Made by a program: the position numbers and the translations under genes. Below the pieces are notes generated by a model. That model ran no database searches and was not told where the DNA came from. It saw only the letters and a program-made list of their open reading frames with translations. Below, in pieces: positions 47,201-57,499 of a stretch of DNA of 64,000 bases (position 1 is its first letter; each line of letters begins with the position of its first letter). Source of the stretch: Plazaster borealis (Eukaryota; Echinodermata; Asteroidea; Forcipulatida; Labidiasteridae); NCBI GenBank assembly GCA_021014325.1, contig CM037473.1, positions 12,834,696-12,898,695 of the forward strand, read 5' to 3'.

Positions 47201-50200
47201 TGATGCAGGGCACGATTTCACATAGCACTAAGAATCATCTTAAGATGAGTTGTAAATAAAGCCATAGTGATTTGTATTGTGACACAAACACTTTGCTTAG
47301 GAATTTATATTGAATCTTAGTTCTTTGTGAAATTGAGCCGGGAGCTGTATTGTCTTAATGTGTTTCATCTACCATGCTCTAGTCTTTCTTACGTCATCAG
47401 ATAGGCCAAAGTGTAGGAAAATAGGGAACTTTTACAATGAACTCAGGGATCGTCAGACTTGGAAAATACTAAACATATTAGTAATGTGTTTTTAATAATG
47501 TTTTACGGAAGCGTGTTGCCGCCACATGACTAAAAATAAATCTCTCTCTTATCATGTACGTGCACGATAATTTATGGTGTACGTACACGATAAGTCATCT
47601 TGTACGTACGTGATAGGTTTGGACTTATCGTGTACGTACACGATGGGTTGGGAATTATCGTGTACGTGCATGATAAGTTCGTGTACGTACACGATAAGAG
47701 AGATATTTGTTGTATTCATGTGGCAGCAGTACGCTTTCGTAAGGATTAAATTAACAAATTTGTTTCATTCTTTTTACAACTACTAGTGATAAGAAAGGTA
47801 ACTCACATCTTCAATATTTGGGATTGTAGCAGACACAGCTAAGAATCTCAAGTCTGGTGTCTCTTCTGCAGTCTTCTCAACTGTTGTTGCTTCTCTGGCT
47901 GCAGCTGCTTGCACTGTCTTCATTCTGCTGATCACTGCCTCCACAGTGGCACCACGATTCTCTTCATTCAAAGAATGAACCTGACAATGGGAGAGATGTA
48001 ATGAGCTTTTTCTGTCATCAAATGCATCCTTGAATTAATGGTAAACATTTAGTTTCCTGAAGGGAGCATTCATTCCCAGTTTGTGTAAGTTGCAATATGT
48101 TTACCTCATCAATTAGGAATAACTTGACTAACTGCACAAGAGACTTGTTGTCTCTCCATTTCCTTGTCATGCTGTCCCATTTTTCCTGTAATATTTGACA
48201 AAATGAAAAATAAGAGTGAACAAAATTAACTGCTACTTGACAAAAGATTTGAATAGTCTACCTGTCCTTTCAAAATACAGTTTCAAGTGATGATTTGCAA
48301 ACACTAACAACAAATTTTGGTGAAATACATTAAATATCAAATTAAATTTGCAAATATCCTCAATGCATTATAAATTGCTGTAAAAAAAAAAGAAAAAAGG
48401 ATACCGGTACAATAGGTACATAAATCTGCTCACTAACCATAAAGGATGCCTTCACAAGCCGAGCTTATTTTTCACCTAAGTCATTGATTAGTTTTATCAA
48501 TTTGTCATTGGACCATTAAAGTTGTGAAGTTAAAGATAATCTGCTTTGATAATTAAATTCTCAAAATACATTGCACAAAGGACAATTAGAACATTTTAGA
48601 TGCCGAGTAGCAGGAGCAATTAAAAAATGTCAATGTTGCAAACAATGAAAAATAAGGTGAAGTCTGCAAACTCTCTGCATCTCCAAAGCTTCCAATAAGA
48701 CTTACAGGAGTGGTCAAGACAATATTAATCTCTTGCAACTGGAAGTAGTCATCTATCTCAGTGTCACCTGTCAGCTCTTGACACTTCAGACCAAGAGGCT
48801 CAAATTTGTCTTTCCAGTCTTGGCATCGCTGGCTACACAAGGCTTTGATAGGTGCCACTATGATACAAAAGATTGGTTAAGAACACAGCATTAGCAAACT
48901 GGTTCACTAACAAACTAATGGAAAATGAACTTTGACAAAAGCAAACTTTCTTCTAAATACGATCAGAGCATACTGATCAAAACGTCAAAGTACTATACCA
49001 CCAGTTCTTTTCAAAACCACTACACAACTCATAGAAAGATGTTTTGTGTCCATGGTGTTTGTACTGCAAACCTTACAAGATTGTATCTCCACCATGCAAA
49101 GTTTCATATCATACAAAGCAGAACTATTGAGAAATTGGTTTGCAGGTCAGGTCTCCCCACTGAACCTCCTGCATTCTATAGGATTCATACATTACAACAA
49201 GAGGTTTGAATAAGTTTACATAAGAGTCTACAGTTCTAATATTTTTCCTTGAATGCTACATGCTCCTTATATTTTTTCAACCATACAAAATTATATGGAA
49301 TGTAGAGAAAAATCATGAGCAATTAAACAGGCCTACAATCCCGGCCATATCTCCCGCCCTCCATTCGATGTTGCTTCTCATTGCGCAGTCTGCGTTCCTA
49401 ACAACATTGAGCGGTGAAGCGGGCGAGCGGGGAGGGTATGTTTATTGTCACGTGACCCAAGCATTTTGGCCGGGATTGTAGTATTTTGAGCATGTCTTTT
49501 TTTGGTAAATATAAAATATCTACCATCTGAAGTCAACATAATGGTGGGGTAGAGCAATGCCATACACCAATCACATTAATTTTTTTTATCTAGCTTAGAT
49601 TGACTTACTGTATACAATTTTTGATTTGATGGCGTTCACACCCAATGCTGTTAGCAAGCGTACAATGGCTAATTCAAATATGGCTGTTTTGCCTGATCCA
49701 GTTGGAGCACAAACAACCATGTGCTTGTCTGTATGAAGGACCTAAACAAGAAAGTGTGGGAAAATAGTTCGAGAACACCACTTGGTATCTTTACATTGAA
49801 TAAATCTTGGGTAGAAAGTTACAAAGCATTTTAAAAAGACTATTCTGGACTTGAAATTAAAGCCAAATTTAGTTTTCAGTTACAATTAAAGATTTAACAA
49901 ATAATGATCTTGATCTTGTGCATTTTGTTCCTTGGCGTTATTAACACAATGAATGATATAAAAAATAACTACATATAACTATACATTAATATTTTAAGCA
50001 ACTCATCATTTATAGGTGATTTTGATGGGTGTGTGAATACATGCCCTATGTTTGTGCTTTACATTTCTTTTCATTTGTGTTTTTATATTAACATTGTGCA
50101 CAATAAGGATTTTGAAACTGAAATCTCTTCAATGTCTGCGGCTCTACGGAATACTTACATCATCAAGAACCTTGGATTGCACAATGTTGAAGTAGGGAAA

Positions 50201-52846
50201 GGGAAACACACATCTATATGGTTTAGCTTTAATTTGGTTAAGAATTTATAACAATGGAAAGAAAAATGCTGTGATCAAAGGTGCAAGTTGTTTTCTTACA
50301 TTACACATCAAAAATTCTCACAAAATATCAGAGTGTTGCATAAAATGGCCTTACTGATAATACTTTAAAAATTAGTTTAATTACTGATAGGCCCATTACT
50401 TTAATTAGTTTTACAACGCATAACTTCTTTTTGGTATACAACCTGGGATTCAAAACATATTGAAGAGAAAATGCAATATTCTTAAACTTAATAGCCTTAC
50501 TTGGCGAGTCTTGTAGTAAAATAACATAATGTAATGATCTTTGGAAACCCTTATCTAACTAATTTGGCAAGCAAGGATACATATTTCATTCACAGTGCGA
50601 AGTTTTGTGCCACCGTGTGTTGTTCCACCTGGGGTTGCAAACCCTAAAATTGGAAAAATAATAATAATGACTTTCACTTGAGAGACAACTGTCCATCTTA
50701 TAAACAATATTTACTATGTAGAGAGAAAAAATTATAACAAGTACATGAATGAGCAATACTTATATTGTATGCAATGGCACAGCAAAGAATGGCAGGGGGG
50801 TGTTGCTAAACGAGGTCAAGTCTCAGGTTTATTGAAAAATTCAATTTTAATTTTGCCCTTCTCCAGTATATGTGTATGGAATATAATTCTGACACCAAAA
50901 AACTGACCCCAAAAATCTAAACTTAAGGAAATAAGGAAACACAAACTCCAAAAGTTATACCGCCTACCAGGTATAGCTAGTGTGAACGGACTGTCCGTCA
51001 CGGTAGCTGGTGACTCATCTCCATAGTTATCATGACTGCTTCTTTGGCTTGATGTTGCACTGTCCAATATTTTAACCCTCTTTGGTGTGAATGAAGGAAT
51101 GAATCTTGGGCCCCGTCTGTCAAAATTAAGTGGATGGAAAAAGATTTACTTGAATTCCTCAAACAAATACAAAGTTTTATGCACTAGGGGCAGATTACAA
51201 ATGTTTATTTGGTCTTAATGATAAAATATTATAAGTCTAAGAAATGCATTTTATAAAACAACAAATCTTGAGAGCCAAAGTTACTGTTACACAAATCATT
51301 ATAAGACCAGTGATTGATATGAAAGCAAGTTGAGTGTTAGATTACAACAGAAATACTTGTAACTAGTTCTTATTTATTTTGTAATAATGATTTTTTTCAG
51401 CTAGAGGTAGATAAGAAGCGCAAGAGGAAAAAGTAACCTGGTCGGCTGAGAACTTGGAATCACATCCTCAACTTGAGATAGAAGTTGTTGGTACCCTACA
51501 CTTCTTTGGCTGTCATTGTTCTCATCATTGAAGATTTCAGACCTTGATGGCTTGGGATCATCATCTTCAAACAGACTTTGTGATCCAAAGATATTGTCCT
51601 CATCCAAAGTTTCTCTGAAAGACTGGTGGTTTCGTTTCAAAATACCCCTGGGTGGTATTGGAACTGGAATATACATAAATTAAGTTGAGTGTAAATCACT
51701 GGTATGGTGAGATTTGAACAAGTTGTTGATATATAAAAACAGTCATCAATAACCTGTTACTGACATCGACTATTTTCACTGCACAGCCATGTTTATCTGG
51801 ATCCTTATACGCATTTAATTGACAACTACTCTGATAACATTATGAAAAATCTGAATCATTTTCTGTCAAGCCTTGAGTTAATTTTAATAATGAGAAAACT
51901 GTATCTGTCATGACTATTTTTTGTTGTTGCTTGATACAAAAGTATCAAACATTAATATTTACACCAATGTAGTGCTTGTGAAAGTGTTGAGTGTTACACA
52001 AGCTTGTACAGCATCAATTTTTGTTCAAATATTACTTAGGCTATACCACTATACTCAGCTTATAGGCCGGGTGAAAACACTGGTCTTTCCTGCATAAATG
52101 TTGCTAATTTGAACAGACTCAGTACCTTTGAAATTACTCTGTCTGAAGAGTTGAGATGCAGCTATTTCTCCTTCATCACCATTATCTTGAAAGGATTGTG
52201 AGCTGAAGATGTCTTGCAATGAAGATGGAGGAACAGGTACGGACTTAGCTGGTTTTAAGAATGGACGACTGTTGGAGAAAAAATCAAGTTGAGAGATGAA
52301 TAATTGCCAATTTTTTTTTCTGTGTCTCCACAAATATTTAAGAACAGCAGATTTTTAGTTTTTACAAAAGTCTCCAAGTAGATTTTCTATCCATTTTCAA
52401 CCAGTTTTCAGATTTATGTAACTTATGGGTTTATACTTTCAAAGGAAACACATGACTGTGCTCTTTCATATTTGGGCAAGATTTTCTTGTTTCGTCAGGA
52501 GGGTCCAAACCTAATTTGTTTGTTTTATTTGGGACTTTGTCACAAAAAGGCAAAGTCAAGGATGGATTCCTATTGCTGCCTGTAGCAATTCACATGCCCC
52601 AAATAAAATGAAACAATGCTCTCAACTAAGCAGTGTAAAATAATGTCTTAACAATTAGCAAATAACATAATTTTGCCCAGGTAAAGAGGATTTAGGACAT
52701 TTAAATTAATTGGCTGTAATACAACTGTTCTAGAGAAATAGAAATTCAAACAGGCTTTTGTTTTTGTGTTTTTGTGTTTTTGTCAATATAATGATTGGAA
52801 AAACTTACACTGTTGCTTGTTTGCTGCGGCCGATATTGTTGAACAT
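29223..52846 (-). CDS. HFM1: HFM1/MER3 meiotic ATP-dependent DNA helicase, 34 coding exons, 1963 aa
   Basis: HFM1 (Mer3 in yeast) is a 3'-5' Ski2-like DNA helicase that extends D-loops and is needed for interfering meiotic crossovers in germ-cell nuclei. Exons 1-17, 5' to 3': 52846-52809, 52268-52126, 51663-51438, 51116-50968, 50643-50581, 50226-50159, 49741-49609, 48857-48706, 48185-48105, 47980-47807, 46842-46796, 46212-46059, 45587-45455, 45116-45015, 44581-44388, 43995-43949, 43295-43114. Exons 18-34 are listed in the C-terminal entry. The total is 5892 nt and every phase closes. Start: ATG at 52846, in an exon whose acceptor is near 52866, so an upstream non-coding exon is expected. Human HFM1 is 1435 aa; the excess lies mainly in a low-complexity C-terminal tail. 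Head-to-head with RAD54B. Confidence 0.95.
29401..29862. repeat. 230-bp tandem duplication in the last HFM1 intron
   Basis: GCAGCATGACAACTGTCA occurs at 29431 and 29661. The two units (about 29401-29630 and 29631-29862) are almost identical through CAATTTGAGGG(C/T)ACAATAG, and the second ends 50 bp before exon 33. Confidence 0.92.
30877..31155. mobile_element. GGGCCCAATTTCAT palindromic element in HFM1 intron
   Basis: Left GGGCCCAATTTCATATTGCT, right AGCTTTCTGAAATTGGGC. It combines segments of both subfamilies: GCTTACCACAG at the left, TGCTTAGCA and GCTAACATGTTTCTG at the right. Confidence 0.75.
32685..32783 (-). mobile_element. tRNA-derived SINE, family with TTTGTTCAACC tail
   Basis: Minus strand: GGGCTCGATAGCTCAGTTGG and GGTAGAGCACCGG (A box), GATTCAAATCCCGCTCTAG (B box region), then CAATTTTTCTTTGTTCAACC. 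The acceptor ends do not pair, so it is not a tRNA gene. The tail is shared with 41435-41522 and 42712-42805. Confidence 0.8.
32994..33645 (-). other. HFM1: HFM1 exon 30: glutamine-rich repeat tract
   Basis: A 652-nt exon encoding about residues 1303-1520. It is Gln/Ala/Ser/Asn-rich with irregular repeats around FKQASANQ and DPRQ (FKQASANQQQFD, FKSAPINQHQQ, TTFKQASANQYHD, NKAASANLHP). It is in frame on both sides (AGT|TCT... and ...GCA AG|G). Nothing comparable is in human HFM1, which explains part of the extra length. Likely disordered. Confidence 0.88.
35168..35290. repeat. GGGCCCAATTTCAT-family copy, GCTCTGCTTACC subfamily
   Basis: GGGTCAAATTTCATTGCTCT at the left and AGCAGAGCCATGAAGTTGGG at the right, with paired GAATTTTGCGC / CACAGAATTCC interior. 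It lies in an HFM1 intron. Confidence 0.7.
36895..37115. mobile_element. TIR element GCCGTATTTTTGACCGCG, copy B
   Basis: Ends GCCGTATTTTTGACCGCG and GCGGTCAAAAATATGG, flanked by AATT on both sides. It is the inverted counterpart of 19948-20172, sharing TTGCATCAATGACGAAATAC (as its complement) and the CTGAAGAAAGCGCCCTCA end. Confidence 0.85.
37400..37769. mobile_element. AAGGCACTGGACAC-type MITE, copy 2
   Basis: TIRs AAGGCATCGTACACGTTTGG and CCAAACGTGTACGATACCTT, flanked by TA. The interior matches copy 1 (CCAACATATGCATAAAA, CCTGTGAAAATTTGGGCTCA, CTACGTTACTTCAGAGGGAG). The tips differ from copy 1 yet still pair with each other. Confidence 0.88.
38845..38885 (-). ncRNA. Decayed hammerhead-like motif
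   Basis: The minus strand shows GGAGCAAACTGATTGAAACATTGAGTTG, related to 23321-23362 including the downstream GTTGT and CACCACAACTC context, but the CUGANGA box and half of stem II are lost. Confidence 0.3.
41435..41522 (+). mobile_element. tRNA-derived SINE, same tail family
   Basis: GATAGCTTAGTTGGTAGAGC, GGTTCAAGTCCCGCTCTAG, then TAAATTTGTCTTTGTTCAACCC. It lies in the HFM1 intron 22 nt from exon 19 and runs antisense to the gene. Confidence 0.8.
42290..42460. repeat. Dispersed repeat related to 3095-3260
   Basis: Shares GGGCTACAA(A/G)AAGAAAACAT, GGAGAGCTGAAG, TTGATATTCCTCTTAAAAC and AGATTGTAGGAT with 3095-3260 in the same order and orientation. It lies in an HFM1 intron and is preceded by an AAT microsatellite at 42178-42215. 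Confidence 0.8.
42712..42805 (+). mobile_element. tRNA-derived SINE fragment, same tail family
   Basis: CCGGAGGTCGTTGGTTCAAATCCC, split here as CCGGAGGTCG and TTGGTTCAAATCCC, then GATCTAGTAAGTTTTTCTTT and GTTCAACCCC. The A-box half is degraded. Confidence 0.65.
45225..45395. repeat. Dispersed repeat with GTATACAGTGCTTTACAC end
   Basis: Contains ATGCTAAATTTGCATCAGGG, a B-box-like GGGTTCAAATCC and an end GTAAGGGTAAAACCAAAT. Related fragments sit at 23020-23100 (inverted in part) and 38090-38185. Probably another SINE family. Confidence 0.55.
46255..46410 (+). repeat. Interstitial telomere-like GGGTTA/GGGTTG array
   Basis: About 150 bp of GGGTTG, GGGTTA and GGGTTAGGG units, with scattered exact TTAGGG hexamers, in the HFM1 intron between exons 11 and 12. 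It is G-rich on the plus strand, the HFM1 template strand. Confidence 0.9.
47498..47748. mobile_element. Compound palindrome with GTGTACGTACACGATAAG cores
   Basis: The outer arms (ACGGAAGCGTGTTGCCGCCA and its partner TGGCAGCAGTACGCTTTCGT, plus ATAAATCTCTCTCTTATC / GATAAGAGAGATATTT) enclose about six copies of the self-complementary GTGTACGTACACGATAA. It lies in an HFM1 intron. Confidence 0.85.
49333..49481. mobile_element. 149-bp MITE with CTACAATCCCGGCCA ends
   Basis: CTACAATCCCGGCCA and TGGCCGGGATTGTAG are perfect inverted repeats, compatible with a TA target inside the ends. The interior is GC-rich (GAAGCGGGCGAGCGGGG, CCCGCCCTCC) unlike the AT-rich intron around it. Confidence 0.85.
50227..50580 (-). 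other. HFM1: U12-type intron of HFM1
   Basis: The donor after GAAATAT reads GTATCCTTGC (50580 down). The branch-site match TTCTTAACC lies at 50244-50236 and the acceptor AAG ends at 50227, 11 nt from the branch adenosine. The join gives TVNEISKPYRCVFPFPYFN, matching human TEIPAKFRSIF...FPYFN. A nearer-looking AG downstream (ATATAG) would break this match. Confidence 0.88.
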
Positions 52847-53249
52847 AATTATTTCTTCACTCTGTCTGATGATGGCAGGGGTAACAATCAGATCACTAGT
52901 TTTAAAGGGAGAACCTTACTTGAGTAAAAACAAGCTGAACGTTTCTGGATTAACACAATCTTCATTTACGAAAAACAGACTGTGGCACAGTTATTAAGGG
53001 TTAGACAATAGCCACTTTCACAGTTAAATGCGCCATCTTGTTCAGGGGGCAGATTCTTTCACCTGAAACACTCGTTGCCGTCAGCTGTGACATGGGGCTC
53101 AAACTTCCAAGCACCTTCCAGATGCCTGTGTGAAGTCGCAGGCGGCACTTGAAGGTACTTATTGCTTACTAAAGTAGAAACACATTATTATGAAGTGTGT
53201 GGATACCAAAATCCAGGGGCACATTTGGGGAGTCTGAGCAGAAATTGAG

Positions 53250-53480
53250 TAGATAGAGTGGTCCAGTGCACCGGACTTATAAGTTCTGGTGTTGTCATTA
53301 TTGTAGGTTCAGTTCCCAGTCATGGCACTTGTGTCCTTGTCGAGCACTTTGATGGCTTTCACCTTTGGATGATATTGTTGGCCTCGTGATGTTGAGTTAT
53401 GCCATAAAACAACCCAGTCATGCCAGTAGCAGCACACTCTGTTGAGATAAGGGGCATGCCCGGGTGTTTCTGGCATGGTT
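53250..53480 (+). mobile_element. tRNA-derived SINE remnant
   Basis: GAGTGGTCCAGTGCACCGGA, then GTAGGTTCAGTTCCCAGTC (B box) and CACTTGTGTCCTTGTCGAGCACTTT. It is the plus-strand relative of 7255-7545 and lies upstream of HFM1 exon 1. Confidence 0.55.
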
Positions 53481-54937
53481 GGCTACAGAGTGGGGGCAGC
53501 CCCGCTTGGAACCCTTGCCCCCTCTTTCCCTCAAATAAGGACGAATTTCGAAAAAGATGCACAACCATGAAAAAATGAACATAGCCTATAGGGGGCCTAT
53601 TGAATGGTTTGATAATGATACATCAATCAAAACTCACAAAGGCCCCAAAAAAATTTCTTTTTACTTTTGCCCCTACTTGCCCTCCCCCAAATGAAAATGT
53701 CTAATTACGCCACTAAATTTAGGTCAGAAATTTGTTTCTGGTATGGTCAGTTCGTTCAGTTTCAGAGTCGCCAACCATGTCCATGCCAACCCAGGCTAGC
53801 CAAGCCTAAACTAAAGTAAAAGCCAATCCATTTCGTTAAGTGTGTCACAGGACACGAAGTCAAAGACAAAGTCAAGTGCAGTGGGTCAGCACTGCTTCTA
53901 ACTAAACATGCTAAAATAAAGCTAGGCCTAAAATTAGCATTAAATACTTTGGGCAATGGGCTCTATCTCACTCAGACTTAGCATGCTTATCACTTGTTGT
54001 GAGGCCAAGCTCTGGCTCTGCATTCACTGATTCAGAGCTTCCTTGGCCATGTTGGCCACAGAACTTGTTCGTGGGGCTATCTCAGACTTATCTCAGACTC
54101 AGATCAGAATATTACACTAGAAATTATTAACGTTACAGTCAGACAAATATGAAACCATTTCAAATAAGCAAGTTATACCCATTTTTAACGTTACATAGGG
54201 CCTACCTTCCCAATTTATTGCACTAGCACAACAGCAGCTTAGTTGTTTATTTGCAGCAGACGACAGCTAAAGTGGCATAAAATTTCCGGGTGTATGACGT
54301 AATTGGATGGAAGTTAGCAACCACTGACCAATAATGTGTCATCTTTCATTGTTCAGAAATACTGTCCAATCAGACGATGCGACATGCGTAAAACAAAAAC
54401 GCTGCGAAAACTGCAAGCTGAAATAGTACGAGTTGCCCTAACAAAAGGAAACAAAATAAGATCAAATAGGAAAAATTGTCAAACTCGTTACTAATTTTTA
54501 AAATTAGTTTTGAATCGTCTTGTGAAACTGAAAATAAAGATTTTCGTGACAGAACGCCCCCAGTCACAAACTAGTCTGGTTTCGGGCCAATCTTTTGTGC
54601 GCTGGCAGTACGCAAGAGTACACGCTCTCGGGCGACTGATCACTAGACACAAGCTCCAGCGGGAAGAACAAAATGTCAGCCTCCATCTGCATCAAACTTG
54701 TTTTTTGAAAGAAGAGTGGATCCTACAAACTACAATTACATCCTTCATCGCAGAAACAAACCTGCGGAACTTCTTTAACGTGTCAAATCTTCTAGGTAAT
54801 TAGCCCTTCTGTTTGTTTAAAATTATTTTTTATTAGAACACAACCACAACAACGTCGTAAGTTAAAATGAAACAACTTTGTCTAGTTTCCGGACATGGCA
54901 TTATGGCATACCGCATCCCCCACCCCCGGCCCATAAT

Positions 54938-55060
54938 TCAATTTCACGGCTCTGTTTACGTGGACTTATATGCTTATAAGCGCACTGTAAGCACATAGTT
55001 CTATGGGATGTAAGCACATAATTCCGCGGTAAGCAGAGCCATGAAATTTCCAATTGGACC
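54938..55060. repeat. GGGCCCAATTTCAT-family copy, GCTCTGCTTACC subfamily
   Basis: AATTCAATTTCACGGCTCTG at the left and GTAAGCAGAGCCATGAAATT at the right, with an inverted ATGTAAGCACATAATTCCGC interior. Confidence 0.7.
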
Positions 55061-55791
55061 CTGCTGTCTCTGGTCAAAAATAAAAAACAAATGTATCCTC
55101 GGCTCTACATAGCCAGTATGGGCGCACGCGCAAAAATGAAGACTGTCCCTCAAACCGAAGAATACTTCAATCTTGCGGACATTTTCAGTCCCTAAATTCA
55201 GGGAATGTCTCCCATTTGAGAGACAACTTTTTTTCAATGTACTGAGCGGCCTTCAGATGGCCCCTGCGGCATTTGTATGTGTCAGAAATGGAATCCACGT
55301 CGAAAGACACCCTAGGTTGCCCGAGAATGTTGATTGGTTGGCCGAGTGTTTCTCGAATTACGCGTGAGGTGGGAATTGTCACAATGCAGCCGCGTGAGAC
55401 ATCGCGCGCAATGAAATCGATACTTTATCAAAACCAAATAATGAGTATCGAAACTGTAAGATTATAATGCTTTGCGCATTAGGGAAAAGATAGTTGTTCT
55501 GAATGTTTATGCCATACTGTCGGTATCGACAACAACTTGCTGATTTTCCAGAGCGTGCAATAATAATAAGTACATGAACAGTTCGGGAAATAATTATTAT
55601 ACAACAATAAATAATGACTGAGACCAGTGATGATATCGGAGAGACATAAGCTAGCAATGTTAGCAACACTGGAAGTAATAGAGAGATGTTCCTGTAACTT
55701 CAGACTTGCATTGCATGAACATGCCTCGAGGCTGAGGGACAGTCCAAGGTATGAGGGACAGTCTTCATTTTCGCGCGTGCGCCCGTACTGA

Positions 55792-56734
55792 TAGCCCACC
55801 TTGTTGAGCTGTAATGGCTCTCTTTTAACATCGGTCTTATAACACTCACCATTATAGCCCACCATCCATACATGTCTTAAACGCGTAGTTTAAAAGTACG
55901 AGCAAGTCGTACCTCTTTGATCGCAAATTTCTCCCACTTATAAACATCACATAGGCCTACTACTCCAACCTCCCTCACTTTGTTCCTTACATCCTTACAA
56001 TTTTTGTGACATATTCCAGGGCTCACCAAATGATGCCTTAGTCCAGATATGATGATTTGAAAATGGCAAACAAAAATTGTGTACAAAAATTACATTGAAG
56101 TTCGTCTCGCAACGGGGCCGCCATCTTACGTATGATTCACTGCCTGCTGATCGTGAGAAGTCAGGGCACCCGGCTGATCTGTCCGCGCGTGTTGTATGGC
56201 GTATTATGAATATGCATCAGATGACGTCACGGGAAGATATAGTACTTCGGAGCTCGATGTGTGCGCGCGTGCATGGCAAGTCATGAATATGCATAAGGTG
56301 ACATCGCGCGGTGCTTGCATGCTGTAGGCTTCCTCGCTCGTGCATATTCATGAACAGCCGGGCGCCCTGACTTTCTCACGATCAACAGGCAGTGAAGCAG
56401 AAGTTAAATGGCGGCCCCTTTACGAGACGAACTTCAATGTAATTTTTGTACACATTTTTTTTTTGCCATTTTCAAATCATTATATCTGGACAAAGGCATC
56501 ATTTGGTGAGCCCTGGAATATGTCACAAAAATTGTAAGGATGTAAGGAACAAAGTGAGGGAGGTTGGAGTAGTATGTGATGTTTATAAGTGGGAGAAATT
56601 TGCGATCAAAGAGGTACGACTTGCTCGTACTTTTAAACTACGCGTTTAAGACATGTATGGATATTGGGCTGTAATGGTGAGTGTTATAAGACCGATGTTA
56701 AAAGAGAGCCATTACAGCTCAACAAGGTGGGCTA
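55792..56734. mobile_element. 943-bp foldback element with ~380-bp inverted arms
   Basis: The left end TAGCCCACCTTGTTGAGCTG and right end CAGCTCAACAAGGTGGGCTA are exact inverted partners. The arms stay almost identical for about 380 bp (55792-56167 against 56354-56734) with small indels. The central 190 bp holds three copies of a TGAATATGCAT-type motif and CGCGCG-rich sequence. No transposase frame is present; reading frames in the arms are mirror copies of each other. Confidence 0.9.
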
Positions 56735-57499
56735 GGCTCTACAGTACTCTATATCCTAGAATCCATTCAATCACAAAGACTAGAGCTGATATTTTATTAT
56801 TAAATTATATTGCTCTTTTTTGAGTCTTAAGAATAAGATGTGCATCCATCTTATTATTAATTGCTCAGCAAAGTAATAAGTGTAATGTCACAATAGTGCA
56901 TCAACCAACATCTCTTGGCAAGCAAAAATATGCTCAAAGAATTAATCAGTTGATAAATTTGATAGTTCCCCTCGCAAACAGAACTTTTACACAATAATAT
57001 AATGGTCATTTAGGGGCCATTTATTCACAAGTTTACAATAATACTATAGCCAATCTTTATGTCACAGGTTAATACACCCGCATGGCCAGTCTTCGACCAA
57101 TCAGAATGCTTTATTCTTTAAAGAAACACAGACTAATGGAAGATTTGTTGGCGCAAGTGCATGCTGCTGAGATTAGAATGATTATTATGAGCTCCCTTGC
57201 ACCAAAAATGCTTGCAAAGCAATGTCTCGAAAATTGCAGTCATAGGTTAAGTGTCCTGGCCACCTGGTCTGTGGCCCTCCAGTGGAGGGCAAAGATAAAT
57301 GACCATGGGAAGTGGACAGAAGGCACCCCTAGGGATAGTTACTTAAAAGGAGTCAATGATTCTTTCAAAGTAAAATCAGCTTTGATTTTTTCCATTTAAA
57401 CTCTCCAAGGTATTTTTAAATTGATTATATATCAATGATGTGCATTATCTTTCACAGAAGATGGTCTTGGTTATCTGAGGATTTATTAGACACGTCACC
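56735..57499. promoter_or_regulatory. RAD54B: RAD54B upstream region and 5' UTR
   Basis: A plausible acceptor TTTCACAG at 57450-57457 begins the exon carrying the RAD54B ATG, with 42 bases of 5' UTR that include a tiny upstream frame (ATG, four codons, TGA). The upstream non-coding exon was not identified. The rest is AT-rich. The 105-codon frame at 57082 shows no family I know. Confidence 0.5.

Larger units (their letters stand above)
43949..50226 (-). other. HFM1: HFM1 exons 6-16: helicase core
   Basis: Ordered superfamily 2 motifs: FPYFNIVQSK (Q-motif region); Walker A APTGSGKT, about residues 241-248; MAPIKALCSQR (Ia); ELTGDT and LTTPEKWDS (Ib); DEVH at about 350-353, split between exon 9 (LIDE) and exon 10 (VHSL); AVSATIPN (III) near 399; KPTLVFCATRKG (IV); GYHHAGLD; TSTLAMGVNLPAH (V); QMIGRAGRPQFD (VI), about 594-605. 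All catalytic residues are present, so the enzyme should be active. Confidence 0.95.
52866..55791. other. HFM1 5' region
   Basis: No coding exon recognised. The HFM1 5' UTR exon(s) and promoter should lie here on the minus strand, plausibly near 54200-54300, but I could not fix the start site. A GGGCCCAATTTCAT-family copy sits at 54938-55060 and a CpG-rich patch at about 55100-55450. The inverted match GGGCGCACGCGC...ATGAAGACTGTCCCTC (55123-55150) recurs as its complement at 55755-55788. Confidence 0.5.

Noticed and set aside
47210..47340. Possible extra member of the GGGCCCAATTTCAT family
   Set aside because: It has GGGCACGATTTCACATAGCA and TTTGTGAAATTGAGCC ends and folds, but the interior differs, so I could not assign it with confidence.
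54510..54803. 97-codon plus-strand frame near the HFM1 5' end
   Set aside because: No family resemblance and it lies in the presumed HFM1 promoter/5' UTR zone on the opposite strand. I could not support it as a gene.
55479..56649. Several frames in and around the foldback element
   Set aside because: Frames in the two arms are mirror duplicates (for example KNCKDVRNKVREVG in both), following from the inverted repeat and not from a protein gene.
57082..57399. 105-codon frame upstream of RAD54B
   Set aside because: No recognisable domain, no clear promoter or splice context. It looks like chance or an old repeat fragment; left unannotated.
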